A stretch of DNA of 64,000 nt from assembly GCF_001905905.1 (NCBI RefSeq), contig NZ_LIVT01000011.1, positions 1-64,000 of the forward strand. Reading direction: 5' to 3'. The stretch is from Streptomyces sp. CB02366. Its GTDB lineage: Bacteria; Actinomycetota; Actinomycetes; Streptomycetales; Streptomycetaceae. Of the stretch, positions 18,522 to 27,473 are shown in pieces. Numbering within the stretch: the stretch's first letter is position 1; every line of letters starts with the position of its first letter. Made by a program: the position numbers and the translations under genes. Under the pieces are notes generated by a model. That model was not told the origin of the DNA and did no database searches. It was given only the letters and a program-made list of their open reading frames with translations.

Positions 18522-18785
18522 TCAGATCGCGGCCTTCTTGAGCCGCCGGCGCTCCCGCTCGGAGAGTCCGCCCCAGATGCCGAAACGCTCGTCGTTGGAC
18601 AGGGCGTACTCCAGGCATTCCGAACGCACCTCGCAGGCGAGGCAGACCTTCTTGGCCTCACGGGTCGATCCGCCCTTTTCGGGAAAGAAGGACTCGGGAT
18701 CGGTCTGGGCGCACAGCGCGCGCTCCTGCCAGCCGAGTTCCTCGTCCGCGTCCTCGACCAGCAGTTGCTGGAACAGCTCGGTCAT
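18522..18785 (-). CDS. whiB: WhiB, iron-sulfur developmental regulator of sporulation septation
   Basis: An 87-residue Wbl protein: cysteines at 25, 48, 51 and 57 bind a [4Fe-4S] cluster, GIWGG at 69-73 binds the sigma factor region, and RERRRLKKAAI is the basic DNA-contacting tail. The sequence MTELFQQLLVEDADEELGW and the length match Streptomyces WhiB rather than WhiD or WblA. In Streptomyces WhiB works with WhiA to switch aerial hyphae to sporulation septation. The start is set at 18785 because the longer open frame to 18881 would overlap its own promoter. GAGGGG precedes the chosen ATG. Confidence 0.95.
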   Translation of the reverse strand: MTELFQQLLVEDADEELGWQERALCAQTDPESFFPEKGGSTREAKKVCLACEVRSECLEYALSNDERFGIWGGLSERERRRLKKAAI

Positions 18786-19500
18786 GTGCGCCCCTCGTCT
18801 GTCTCTTGCGTCCCGTGTTGCAACCGTTTGCGGCTGAACGACACGAGTGAAATTACAAGTGTGTAGCTCCGAGCCAGTCAAGCGAGGATCTGCTATTGGC
18901 CCTGGGATTCACTCTGCGGAACCAAGCGTATGCGGAAAGTGTTCAAATCAGCAAAAACCTGACATATGCCACCAGCCCTGCGACCTCGCGCCTCCATCGG
19001 GGAAGACGAGCGAGAGCGCCCCCGTGTTGCGATTCGATCACCGAAGCGATCAAGATCACAGTCAGGTCACGGCCCGTCAGCCGCGTTTGGACGTGCGGAT
19101 CATGCGCCACATGTCCCGGTTCTGGACGCATAAACCTTTCTGCGAACCCGACGACCGGAAGGGGTGAATCATTGCTCTCAAACCCGGCATCAGGTTGACA
19201 GTGGAGGAGCGAACCGGTCTCCTTGATCCCATGCCAGCGACCTCAGCTCTGCACGTCACCCACGTCCGTGGGTTCCGCAGCGCTGTCCAGGCCCGCTGTT
19301 GCTGTTCCAGCTGTCGCAGCTGTTGACGCCGTAGCGCTCCAGCTCCGATCCAGCCCCGCCGGACGGGTCTCCACCGGTCGAGCGACGCCTCTTTCCCCTC
19401 GCTCCTCCGCGTCCCGCGCCTCCCGCAGCCCTCTCCGGGCTGCCGACGCTCCCCGCGACTCCCCCGCACACGCCCCCCATGCCGAGGAACCACCGCAGCC
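18786..19500. other. Long divergent intergenic region upstream of whiB
   Basis: 715 bp, AT-richer than its surroundings up to about 19200, with no credible gene. It holds the whiB promoter and presumably further developmental control sites. A TTGACA at 19195-19200 on the plus strand could belong to a promoter for the dioxygenase-like gene, but no matching -10 is clear. The last 250 bp are C-rich, with GCTGTTGCTGTTCCAGCTG-like local repetition near 19293-19325. Confidence 0.6.
18852..18881 (-). promoter_or_regulatory. whiB promoter, sigma-70 type
   Basis: On the minus strand TTGACT (18881-18876) and TGTAAT (18857-18852) have 18-base spacing, about 67 bp upstream of the whiB start. A GACAC pentamer, the WhiA recognition core, lies just downstream at 18839-18843. 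This fits WhiA-WhiB feedback but is only one copy of a short motif. Confidence 0.55.
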
Positions 19501-20001
19501 ATGAACAGCGACAGCGACCTTCAGATCGCCGGCGACATCCTCGAGGTCCAGCACCTCCTGCGACCCGCTCGCGAGCACCCCTCCACCGTCTCCGAGTTCG
19601 TCGGCCTCGCGCGCTCCATCGCGGCCGACCGCGCACGGTGGTCGGACCTCGTCCGGTACGACTCCGCCTCCCGCTGGTACCACCGCCTGCACCGGGGCCC
19701 GGGGTACGAGGTGTGGCTGCTCAGCTGGGTGCCCGGCCAGGGCAGCGGACTCCACGACCACGGCCTCTCCTCCGGCGTGCTGACCGTCCTGGAGGGCGAG
19801 TTGACCGAGCGCACCGAGCGCGGGGCCCGGTCGCTGAGCGCGGGCGCGCAGCGCTTCTTCGCCCCGGGGTACGTCCACGAGGTGGTCAACGACTCGCTCG
19901 AACCGGCCGTCAGTCTGCACCTCTACTACCCGGGGCTGACCGAGATGCCGATGCACGCCGCGCAGAGCGCCCCGAGGGCCGTGGACGCCGTACCCGCCTG
20001 A
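19501..20001 (+). CDS. Cysteine dioxygenase family cupin protein
   Basis: A 166-residue single-domain cupin. The iron-binding segment is GSGLHDHGLSSGVLTVLEGELTE (HxH plus Glu region, from about residue 81). The third histidine lies in FFAPGYVHEVVNDS near residue 124. The family oxidises cysteine or related thiols to the sulfinate using Fe(II) and O2. Substrate specificity cannot be read here. It is transcribed towards cofD, which begins 13 bp after its stop, so the three genes 19501-22344 may be one operon. Confidence 0.85.
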   Translation: MNSDSDLQIAGDILEVQHLLRPAREHPSTVSEFVGLARSIAADRARWSDLVRYDSASRWYHRLHRGPGYEVWLLSWVPGQGSGLHDHGLSSGVLTVLEGELTERTERGARSLSAGAQRFFAPGYVHEVVNDSLEPAVSLHLYYPGLTEMPMHAAQSAPRAVDAVPA

Positions 20002-20014
20002 CAAACTGCTGTGC

Positions 20015-20971
20015 ATGCGCATTGTTGTTCTGGCCGGTGGCATCGGCGGTGCCCGCTTCCTTCGCGGCCTCAAGCAGGCCGCGCCCGACGCGGACGTCAC
20101 GGTGATCGGCAACACGGGTGATGACATCCATCTGTTCGGGCTGAAGGTCTGCCCCGACCTCGACACCGTGATGTACACCCTCGGCGGTGGCATCGACGAG
20201 GAGCAGGGCTGGGGCCGGGCCGACGAGACCTTCCGGGTCAAGGAGGAGCTCGCGGCGTACGGCGTGGGACCGGAGTGGTTCGGGCTCGGCGACCGGGACT
20301 TCGCGACCCACATCGTCCGTACGCAGATGCTGGGCGCGGGCTACCCGCTGAGCGCGGTCACCGAGGCGCTCTGCGCCCGCTGGCAGCCGGGCGTGCGGCT
20401 GCTGCCGATGTCCGACGACCGGGTGGAGACGCATGTCGCCGTCGAGGTGGACGGCGAGAGCAGGGCGATCCACTTCCAGGAGTACTGGGTGAAGCTGCGC
20501 GCCTCCGTCGAGGCGCGGGCGATCGTGCCGGTCGGGGCCGAGCAGGCCAAGCCGGCTCCGGGGGTGCTGGAGGCGATCGGCGCCGCCGACGTCATCCTCT
20601 TCCCGCCGTCGAACCCGGTGGTGTCGGTCGGCACGATCCTCGCCGTCCCCGGTATCCGGGAGGCCATCGCGGACGCCGGTGTTCCGGTGGTCGGCCTCTC
20701 CCCCATCGTCGGGGACGCGCCGGTGCGCGGGATGGCGGACAAGGTGCTGGCCGCGGTGGGCGTGGAGGCGACGGCCTCGGCCGTGGCCCGGCACTACGGT
20801 TCGGGGCTGCTGGACGGGTGGCTGGTCGACACGGTGGACGCCGGTGCGGTCGACGCGGTGGAGGCGGCGGGGATCCGCTGCCGGGCGGTGCCGCTGATGA
20901 TGACGGACGTGGAGGCGACCGCCGAGATGGCCCGGCAGGCGCTGGCCCTGGCCGAGGAGGTCCGGGCGTGA
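20015..20971 (+). CDS. cofD: 2-phospho-L-lactate (phosphoenolpyruvate) transferase of F420 biosynthesis
   Basis: A 318-residue CofD/FbiA protein that transfers the activated phospho-three-carbon unit to the deazaflavin Fo, giving (dehydro-)F420-0. The family signature GGIGGARFLRGLKQ opens the protein, followed by VIGNTGDDIHLFGL near residue 30 and FPPSNPVVSVGTILAVPGI near residue 193. Length is standard. It overlaps the next gene by 4 bp (GTGA), as expected for coupled F420 genes. In mycobacteria the equivalent gene is fbiA. Confidence 0.95.
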   Translation: MRIVVLAGGIGGARFLRGLKQAAPDADVTVIGNTGDDIHLFGLKVCPDLDTVMYTLGGGIDEEQGWGRADETFRVKEELAAYGVGPEWFGLGDRDFATHIVRTQMLGAGYPLSAVTEALCARWQPGVRLLPMSDDRVETHVAVEVDGESRAIHFQEYWVKLRASVEARAIVPVGAEQAKPAPGVLEAIGAADVILFPPSNPVVSVGTILAVPGIREAIADAGVPVVGLSPIVGDAPVRGMADKVLAAVGVEATASAVARHYGSGLLDGWLVDTVDAGAVDAVEAAGIRCRAVPLMMTDVEATAEMARQALALAEEVRA

Positions 20972-22344
20972 GCGCCGCCGGAGCGGACGGGGGGAGCGCG
21001 AACGGTACGGAAGACGGCCCCGGCCCGGCGGGCGGCACGGGGCCCGCGCCCTCCTTCCGGGTGTGGGCGCCGCGCGGGATGCCCGAGGTGCGGGCCGGTG
21101 ACGACCTCGCCGGACTGATCGCCGCGGCCGAGCCGGGACTCGTCGACGGCGACGTCCTGATCGTCACCTCGAAGATCGTCTCCAAGGCCGAGGGCCGGAT
21201 CGTCCGGGCCGCCGACCGGGAGGCCGCGATCGACGCCGAGACCGTACGGGTCGTGGCCCGCCGCGGAACCCTGCGGATCGTGGAGAACCGGCAGGGGCTC
21301 GTCATGGCCGCCGCCGGGGTCGACGCCTCGAACACCCCGGCCGGGACCGTGCTGCTGCTGCCCGAGGACCCCGACGCCTCCGCCCGCGCCGTCCGGGACG
21401 GGCTGCGGGACGCCCTGGGCGTGGACGTCGGAGTCGTCGTCACGGACACCTTCGGCCGGCCCTGGCGCGCCGGGCTGACCGACGTCGCCATCGGCGCGGC
21501 GGGGGTGCGGGTCCTGGACGACCTGCGCGGCGGCACGGACGCGCACGGCAATCCGCTCAGTGCCACGGTCGTGGCCACCGCGGACGAACTGGCCGCCGCC
21601 GGGGACCTGGTCAAGGGCAAGGCGGAGGGGCTGCCGGTCGCGGTGGTCCGGGGGCTGCCGCACGTGGTGGCGGCCGGGGACGACGGTCCCGGCGCCCGGG
21701 CGCTGGTGCGCGGCGCCGCCGACGACATGTTCCGGCTCGGGACTTCGGAGGCCGTACGGGAGGCGGTGACCCTGCGGCGCACGGTGCGCGAGTTCACCGA
21801 CGATCCGGTCGACCCGGGTGCGGTGCGACGGGCGGTGGCCGCCGCGGTGACCGCTCCGGCGCCGCACCACACGACGCCGTGGCGGTTCGTCCTGCTGGAG
21901 TCCGCCGCGTCGCGGACCCGGCTGCTCGACGCCATGCGGGACGCCTGGATCGAGGACCTGCGGCGCGACGGCAGGAGCGAGGAGTCGATCGCCAAGCGGG
22001 TCCGGCGGGGCGACGTGCTGCGCAACGCGCCGTACCTGGTGGTGCCGTGCCTGGTGATGGACGGCTCGCACACGTACGGGGACGAGCGCCGCGACACGGC
22101 GGAGCGCGAGATGTTCGTGGTCGCCGCGGGGGCGGGCGTGCAGAACTTCCTGGTGGCGCTGGCGGGCGAACGGCTGGGATCGGCGTGGGTGTCCTCGACG
22201 ATGTTCTGCCGGCCGGTGGTGCGGGAGGCGCTGTCGCTGCCCTCGTCGTGGGATCCGTTGGGCGCGGTGGCGGTGGGGCGCGCGGCGGAGGCGCCCCGGG
22301 AGCGGGCGCCCCGGGAGCCGGCGGAGTTCATCACCGTGCGGTGA
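20968..22344 (+). CDS. cofE: Bifunctional F420 gamma-glutamyl ligase with nitroreductase-fold domain (FbiB type)
   Basis: A 458-residue two-domain enzyme. After a Gly-rich N-terminal 28 residues, about 30-245 is the CofE ligase adding gamma-linked glutamates (VLIVTSKIVSKAEGRIV, VVVTDTFGRPWRAGLTDVAIG). About 260-440 is an FMN-binding nitroreductase-like domain (LRRTVREFTDDPVDPG, PHHTTPWRFVLL), which in mycobacterial FbiB reduces dehydro-F420-0. The fusion is typical of actinobacteria. Start is the GTG at 20968 overlapping the cofD stop. A CTAG-ending palindrome follows the gene and separates it from the convergent glycosylase gene. Confidence 0.93.
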   Translation: MSAAGADGGSANGTEDGPGPAGGTGPAPSFRVWAPRGMPEVRAGDDLAGLIAAAEPGLVDGDVLIVTSKIVSKAEGRIVRAADREAAIDAETVRVVARRGTLRIVENRQGLVMAAAGVDASNTPAGTVLLLPEDPDASARAVRDGLRDALGVDVGVVVTDTFGRPWRAGLTDVAIGAAGVRVLDDLRGGTDAHGNPLSATVVATADELAAAGDLVKGKAEGLPVAVVRGLPHVVAAGDDGPGARALVRGAADDMFRLGTSEAVREAVTLRRTVREFTDDPVDPGAVRRAVAAAVTAPAPHHTTPWRFVLLESAASRTRLLDAMRDAWIEDLRRDGRSEESIAKRVRRGDVLRNAPYLVVPCLVMDGSHTYGDERRDTAEREMFVVAAGAGVQNFLVALAGERLGSAWVSSTMFCRPVVREALSLPSSWDPLGAVAVGRAAEAPRERAPREPAEFITVR

Positions 22345-22433
22345 GGGGCCGGTCCGGCGGGCGGGGACGGACCGCGACGGGGGCGCCGCCGGACGCCGGG
22401 CCGGATCCGGTCGGACCCGCCCGCGCCCCCCGG

Positions 22434-22492
22434 GGCCTGTCGTCGCACTGCCGCCCGTCGGGCGACGACGGCGGTGTGACGACACGCCCTAG
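22434..22492. repeat. CTAG-ending palindromic element, copy A
   Basis: GGCCTGTCGTCGCACTGCCG (about 22434-22453) pairs imperfectly with the right arm (about 22470-22489; three mismatches in 20). The reverse complement is clearly related to copy B at 41035-41098. The right end CCCTAG supplies the TAG stop codon of the glycosylase gene on the minus strand. It also acts as a likely bidirectional terminator after cofE. Confidence 0.75.
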
Positions 22493-23511
22493 AGGTCCAC
22501 GATGTCGCCCGGCGCCCTCCTCGGGGCCCGGCGCTCCGGGGTGCGGCCGGAGAGCAGGATCAGGCGGGTCGCCCGGTGGCGCTGGCCTTCGTAGGGGGCC
22601 AGCAGGGCGAGCATCTCCGCGTCGTCCGCGTCGCGGTGGCCGGCCAGTGCGTGGCCCACGATGCCCGGCAGGTGCAGGTCGCCGACCGTGACCGCGTCCG
22701 CCGCGCCGTTCGAGCGCTGGAGGACCTCGGCCGAGGTCCACGGGCCGATGCCGGGGATCAGCTCCAGGCGGGCCCTGGCCTCGGGGAGGTCCATCGCCGC
22801 CGCTTCCTCCAGTCGGCGGGCCACGCGTACCGCCCGCAGGATCGTGGAGGACCGCTTGGCGTCCACGTTCGCCCGGTGCCACTCCCAGGACGGGATCATC
22901 GCCCAGCCGCGCGGGTCCGGCATCACGTACAGGCCCAGCTCCGCGGTGGGGCCGGGGGCGGGGGTCCCGAAGCGGCGGACCAGACGGCGCCAGGCGCCGT
23001 ACGCCTCGTCCGTGGTGACCTTCTGCTCCAGGACCGAGGGGATCAGCGACTCCATCACCAGCCCCGTGCGCAGCAGCCGCAGGCCGGGGCGGCGGTGCCG
23101 GGTCAGGGCGAGCAGGCGGTGCCGGGGCACGAACGCGTCCGGGTCGTCCTCCGCCCCCAGGAGCGCGGGAAGACCTTCCAGCAGCCAGTTCGCGCCGGGG
23201 CCCCAGGCCGTCGCCTCGATCCGGCCGGCGCGCGCCGCGACGCGCAGGGTGCCGGGCCCCTGCGGCGTACGGGAGGCCCGCCAGAACGTCCCGTCCGCGA
23301 CCATCCGGAACGTGGGGTCCGCCGGGCCCCGGCGCAGCGGGCCCAGCACCAGGCGGAGGTCCAGCGGGCCCGGCGGCGTCCACTCCCGGGTCAGCGGCGG
23401 GGCGTCGGGCGGGGAGGACGGCCCGGGAGGCGCCGGGGGCCGGCTCATCGGCACGGCCGTCCGCGGCGGGAGCACCGCTCGCGCGGTGCGGGGGGCGAAT
23501 CGTCCTGCCAC
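22489..23511 (-). CDS. AlkA-type DNA-3-methyladenine glycosylase family protein
   Basis: A 340-residue base-excision repair protein of the helix-hairpin-helix superfamily. The HhH motif is LELIPGIGPWTSAEVLQRS (about residues 262-280), followed by the conserved Asp region ADAVTVGDLHLP (about 284-295). SVLEQKVTTDEAYGAWRRLV near residue 187 is the other family block. It should excise alkylated bases. The N-terminal 40 residues are Pro-rich and possibly disordered. The GTG at 23511 has GAGG upstream, and an internal ATG at 23448 is an alternative start. The stop codon is formed by the repeat at its 3' end. Confidence 0.85.
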   Translation of the reverse strand: MAGRFAPRTARAVLPPRTAVPMSRPPAPPGPSSPPDAPPLTREWTPPGPLDLRLVLGPLRRGPADPTFRMVADGTFWRASRTPQGPGTLRVAARAGRIEATAWGPGANWLLEGLPALLGAEDDPDAFVPRHRLLALTRHRRPGLRLLRTGLVMESLIPSVLEQKVTTDEAYGAWRRLVRRFGTPAPGPTAELGLYVMPDPRGWAMIPSWEWHRANVDAKRSSTILRAVRVARRLEEAAAMDLPEARARLELIPGIGPWTSAEVLQRSNGAADAVTVGDLHLPGIVGHALAGHRDADDAEMLALLAPYEGQRHRATRLILLSGRTPERRAPRRAPGDIVDL

Positions 23512-23682
23512 GGAGGGGCCTCGGTGTTCCTGGTGCGGAGGTCGGTCGGTCCCCTTGAGGGTACGGGGGCGGGAGGGGCGCGCGTACGGGCTCGTGGGAA
23601 GTCCCGCGCTGGTCGCCGGAGCCCTCGGGCGGGGCCCGGCGGGCGGCGCGGCCCCGGGCCCCGGCGGACGCGCGCCCGTGTC

Positions 23683-24774
23683 CTACTGGTCCGAGGAGAA
23701 GCGGACCGAGGCGTCCGGCAGCACCGCGCCGCACCAGATCCGGATGCCGTCGCGCAGTTCGTTGTCCGCGCCGACCCGGGCCCCGTCGCCGATCACCGCG
23801 CCCGTCAGCACCGTACGGTCGCCGATCCTGGCGCCCGCGCCGACCAGGGAGTCCGTGACGACCGCGCCCGCCTCGACGACCGCGCCGGCCAGGATCGTCG
23901 AGCCGTCCACGCGCGCGCCCGCGCCGATCACCGCGTCGGCGCCGACCACCGTGCCGCCGGTGATCTTGGCGTCCGGGGCCACGGAGGCGGACGGCAGGAC
24001 CAGCCGGTCGCCGCACCGGCCGGGGACCGCCGGGGAGGGGGCGCGGCCCAGGACGAGGTCGGCGGAGCCCCGGACGAAGGCGGCCGGGGTGCCGAGGTCG
24101 AGCCAGTAGGTGGAGTCGACCATGCCCTGGAGGTGGGCGCCGGAGGCGAGCAGTCCGGGGAAGGTCTCGCGCTCGACGGAGACCGGGCGGCCCGTCGGGA
24201 TGGAGTCGACGACCGAGCGCCGGAAGATGTACGCCCCGGCGTTGATCTGGTCGGTGACGATCTCCTCCGGCGTCTGCGGCTTCTCCAGGAAGGCGGTGAC
24301 CCGGCCGGTGTCGTCGGTCGGGACGAGGCCGAAGGCGCGCGGGTCCTCGACCCGGGTCAGGTGGAGGGAGACGTCCGCCCCGGAGGCGGTGTGCGCGGTG
24401 ACCAGGGCCCGGATGTCGAGCCCGGTCAGGATGTCGCCGTTGAAGATCAGGACCGGGTCGTCCGGGCCCGAGGACAGCTTGGAGGCCACGTTGCGGATGG
24501 CTCCGCCGGTGCCGAGCGGCTCCTGCTCGGTGACGTACTCGATGTGCAGGCCGAGCGAGGAGCCGTCGCCGAAGTACGGCTCGAAGACCTCCGCCAGGTA
24601 GGAGGTGGCGAGCACGATGTGCTCCACCCCGGCCGCCCTGGCGCGCGCCAGCTGGTGGGTGAGGAAGGGGACGCCCGCCGCCGGCACCATCGGTTTCGGG
24701 GTGTGCACCGTGAGCGGGCGCAGTCGGGTGCCCTTGCCACCGACCAGGAGAATCGCTTCTTTTGCCTCTGTCAC
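23683..24774 (-). CDS. manC: Mannose-1-phosphate guanylyltransferase (GDP-mannose pyrophosphorylase)
   Basis: A 363-residue nucleotidyltransferase making GDP-mannose from mannose-1-phosphate and GTP. It has the N-terminal signature ILLVGGKGTRLRPLT with PKPMVPAAGVP, the metal Asp in LIFNGDILTGLD (about residue 108), and FLEKP near 155. Residues about 250-345 are left-handed beta-helix hexapeptide repeats (IGAGARVDGSTILAG, VGAGARIGDRTVLTG). Start is a GTG at 24774 (VTEAKEAILL). The frame runs on upstream only as a shadow of the amidase gene. The substrate assignment relies on the architecture and on manA/manB nearby. Confidence 0.9.
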   Translation of the reverse strand: MTEAKEAILLVGGKGTRLRPLTVHTPKPMVPAAGVPFLTHQLARARAAGVEHIVLATSYLAEVFEPYFGDGSSLGLHIEYVTEQEPLGTGGAIRNVASKLSSGPDDPVLIFNGDILTGLDIRALVTAHTASGADVSLHLTRVEDPRAFGLVPTDDTGRVTAFLEKPQTPEEIVTDQINAGAYIFRRSVVDSIPTGRPVSVERETFPGLLASGAHLQGMVDSTYWLDLGTPAAFVRGSADLVLGRAPSPAVPGRCGDRLVLPSASVAPDAKITGGTVVGADAVIGAGARVDGSTILAGAVVEAGAVVTDSLVGAGARIGDRTVLTGAVIGDGARVGADNELRDGIRIWCGAVLPDASVRFSSDQ

Positions 24775-24854
24775 AGCACCGTCTCTGCTTCCTGGTGGGG
24801 CCTGGCCTGGTTTGTGGCTGGCCAGTCTAAGCAGACCGGTCGGATACGCCCCGG

Positions 24855-26381
24855 TCAGCGGCCCTGCAGTCGGGCGGAGCTGGTCCGGGCCTTGCCGAGC
24901 TTCTTGTAGAGACGCGCTCCGGGACATTCGGTTGCGAAACCGTCCCGATGACCCGAGATGACGTTCAGTTTGACCTTCTTGCCCTTCTTGTACTTGTTGC
25001 TTCCGCCGGAGACGAGCGTCACCTTCCCCTTCGGATTGCCCCCGAACAGCCCGAGCTTCCACGCCGTCAGCTTGGCGACGGCGGTCACCGCGGCGGCGGG
25101 CGGGGTGGTGGAGGAGTAGGAGCCCAGCACCGCGATGCCCATGGTGTTGCTGTTGAAGCCCAGGGTGTGCGCCCCGAGCACGGGTCGGGAGACGCCGCCC
25201 GCCCGGCCCTCGTAGATGTTCCCGCACTTGTCGACGGCGAAGTTGTAGCCGAAGTCGCGCCAGCCGCTGCTCTTGACGTGGTAGCGGTAGATGCTGCGGA
25301 GCACGGAAGGGGCCTGCTTGCAGGTGTAGTTGTTCCCGGTCGCGCTGTGGTGCACGAAGGCCGCCTTGACGGTCCGGGTGTACGCGAAGTTCCGCTCGCG
25401 GAGCTTCTCGTCCGCGCCCCACCCCTTGCGGGTGACGATCTTCGGCCGGGGTCCGATGTACGGCTTCGCCCCGGGGGCGTTGGGCTCGGCCGCCTCCGCC
25501 GTCTCCGCCTCGCTCAGCGCGGGGATGACGGACGCGCCGAGCGGCGCGAGCTCCGCGTTGACGGCCGACGCGGCGGCGGAGGCGGCGGTGAGCGCCTCCG
25601 GCACGACCGCCGCCGTCCCGGTGGGGGGCGGGCCGGGGTGGACGGCGAGCCCCGCCGGGGCGGCGGTCCGGCCGGCGGTCGCGTCCCCGGCGGGCGCGGA
25701 CGCGGGGTCGGGGCCGGGGTCGACGAGTTCGAGGCGCAGGCCGTCGGGGAGGCGCACGGCGATAGAGCGGCCCTGCTCATCGGCCGCCTCCGGGTGGACG
25801 CGCACCTCCACGCCGTCCGAGGCTCCGACCCAGAGCGGGGCGGTCGCCCCGCGCACGGTCCCGGAGGCCCGCTCGTCGCTGTCGAGGTCGGCGGCGTGCT
25901 CGGCGTTGTGGGTCTCGACGTCCTGCCAGCCCGACCAGCTCCCGTCGCCGACCGCCCGGGTGCGGACCTGGACCCTGCCGTGGAGTTCGGCCCCGGCGTC
26001 GTCCCAGACCACGCCCACCAGGGAGAACGGCCGGGTCGTGCGCCGGTCCAGCCCCCGGCCGGGCGCGGCGGGCCCCGCCGACCGGTCGGACGGCGCGGCG
26101 AGGGGCTCCAGCGGCAGGGACTGCGTGGAGCCCGCGAGTCCGGCCGACCGGGACTCGGCGGGGGTCTCGGCGGACCGGTCCTCGGCCGTCCCGGGCCCGG
26201 CGGTCCGGACCGCCGGCGGTCCGGCTCCCGGCGACTCCGGGGAGGGGGAGGGCGGACGGGCCGAGGAGGCGTGGGGGACCGGGGCGGTCGGGACGGGGGC
26301 GGAGAGGGCGGGGGCGGCGAGCGGCAGGGTGAGGGCCGCCGCGCAGGTGACGCCGACTGAAATGACCATAAATGAGCGCAT
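24855..26381 (-). CDS. Secreted N-acetylmuramoyl-L-alanine amidase (PGRP/amidase_2 type)
   Basis: About 508 residues: a signal peptide (MRSFMVISVGVTCAAALTLP), a long Pro/Ala/Ser-rich linker to about 105, a beta-rich domain (about 110-235), a second linker, and a C-terminal PGRP domain (about 325-500). Zinc ligands are visible as AAFVHHSATGNNY and GHRDGFATECPG (His and Cys). It should cleave the stem peptide from muramic acid in peptidoglycan. ATG at 26381 gives a clean signal peptide. An ATG 18 bp upstream (26399) is also possible, and neither has a strong ribosome-binding site. It lies upstream of manC on the same strand. Confidence 0.9.
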   Translation of the reverse strand: MRSFMVISVGVTCAAALTLPLAAPALSAPVPTAPVPHASSARPPSPSPESPGAGPPAVRTAGPGTAEDRSAETPAESRSAGLAGSTQSLPLEPLAAPSDRSAGPAAPGRGLDRRTTRPFSLVGVVWDDAGAELHGRVQVRTRAVGDGSWSGWQDVETHNAEHAADLDSDERASGTVRGATAPLWVGASDGVEVRVHPEAADEQGRSIAVRLPDGLRLELVDPGPDPASAPAGDATAGRTAAPAGLAVHPGPPPTGTAAVVPEALTAASAAASAVNAELAPLGASVIPALSEAETAEAAEPNAPGAKPYIGPRPKIVTRKGWGADEKLRERNFAYTRTVKAAFVHHSATGNNYTCKQAPSVLRSIYRYHVKSSGWRDFGYNFAVDKCGNIYEGRAGGVSRPVLGAHTLGFNSNTMGIAVLGSYSSTTPPAAAVTAVAKLTAWKLGLFGGNPKGKVTLVSGGSNKYKKGKKVKLNVISGHRDGFATECPGARLYKKLGKARTSSARLQGR

Positions 26382-26531
26382 ACAGAAGATATTTGCCATA
26401 GGGTCATCAGTCCGGCTACCCGGACATCCGCCCCGGTGTGACGCACCGTCTGCCGAACCGGTGGGACCGGCGCCCGCCGGGGCACCCGTTCGGCCCGCCC
26501 CGCGCCACGCCCCCGGCGTACGCTTGCGCGG

Positions 26532-27284
26532 ATGAACTCCAGCGACCGCACCCCTGCCGACCTGCTGCGATCCGCCCTCGCCGCGGACCCCGCCCGCCCC
26601 CTGATCACCTTCTACGACGACGCCACCGCAGAGCGCGTCGAACTGTCGGTGGCCACCTTCGCCAATTGGGTGGCCAAGACCGCCAACCTGCTCCAGGGCG
26701 ACCTCGCCGCCGAGCCCGGCGACCGGCTCGCCCTGCTGCTCCCCGCCCACTGGCAGTCGGCGGTCTGGCTGCTCGCCTGTTCCTCCGTCGGGGTCGTCGC
26801 CGACGTGCAGGGCGACCCGGCGTCCGCCGACCTCGTGGTGACCGGCCCGGAGACCCTGGAGCGGGCGCGGGCCTGCCGGGGCGAGCGCGTCGCTCTCGCG
26901 CTGCGACCGCTGGGCGGCCGTTTCCCGCAGCCGCCCGAGGGGTTCGCGGACTACGCGGTGGAGGCGCCGAGCCAGGGCGACCGCTTCGCGCCGTTCGCCC
27001 CGGTGGACCCCGACGGGCCCGCGCTGGCCGTCGACGGGGCCGAGCTGACGGGCGCCCAGCTCGTCGCCCGGGCCCGTGAGGACGCCGCCGCCCTGGGCCT
27101 CGCGCCGGGGGCCCGGCTGCTCACCGGGCGTACGTACGACAGCTGGGACGGGTTGAGCGCCGGGCTCTTCGCCCCGCTGGCGGCCGGCGGGTCCGTGGTG
27201 CTCTGCCGCCACCTCGGGCAGCTCGACGCGGCCGGGCTGGCCAAGCGGGTCGAGAGCGAGCGGGTCACGAACTCCGCGGTATGA
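26532..27284 (+). CDS. TIGR03089-family protein (truncated AMP-binding-enzyme-like)
   Basis: A 250-residue protein resembling only the N-terminal part of acyl-adenylating enzymes: TPADLLRSALAADPARPLITFYD, FANWVAKTANLLQ and GDRLALLLPAHWQSAVWLLAC. It lacks the ATP P-loop and adenylation motifs of full-length enzymes, which is normal for this actinobacterial family, so enzymatic activity is doubtful. It is divergent from the amidase gene and precedes the LCP genes. Its role is unknown. Confidence 0.8.
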   Translation: MNSSDRTPADLLRSALAADPARPLITFYDDATAERVELSVATFANWVAKTANLLQGDLAAEPGDRLALLLPAHWQSAVWLLACSSVGVVADVQGDPASADLVVTGPETLERARACRGERVALALRPLGGRFPQPPEGFADYAVEAPSQGDRFAPFAPVDPDGPALAVDGAELTGAQLVARAREDAAALGLAPGARLLTGRTYDSWDGLSAGLFAPLAAGGSVVLCRHLGQLDAAGLAKRVESERVTNSAV

Positions 27285-27473
27285 CAAGCGCTCCGAGGTC
27301 CACCCGTCCGGCCCACAGCGGGCCGAGTCCTCGGTGATCGGCACGCGCGCGGGGAGATGATCGGGCGGTACAGACCACTCTCCTTGCCGTGCACAACCAA
27401 GCGCGAGTTTCAGCCGTCTACTCCTGCGACCGGCGGCCCCTCGCGCCGCCGAACGTGAAGGATGGACGCAGAC

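Noticed and set aside
14402..18541. A 1379-codon plus-strand open frame, the longest on that strand in this part
   Set aside because: It is the antisense shadow of the giant glycosyltransferase. The translation is low-complexity Gly/Arg/Ala/Val, and the minus-strand frame shows clear GT2 and membrane features.
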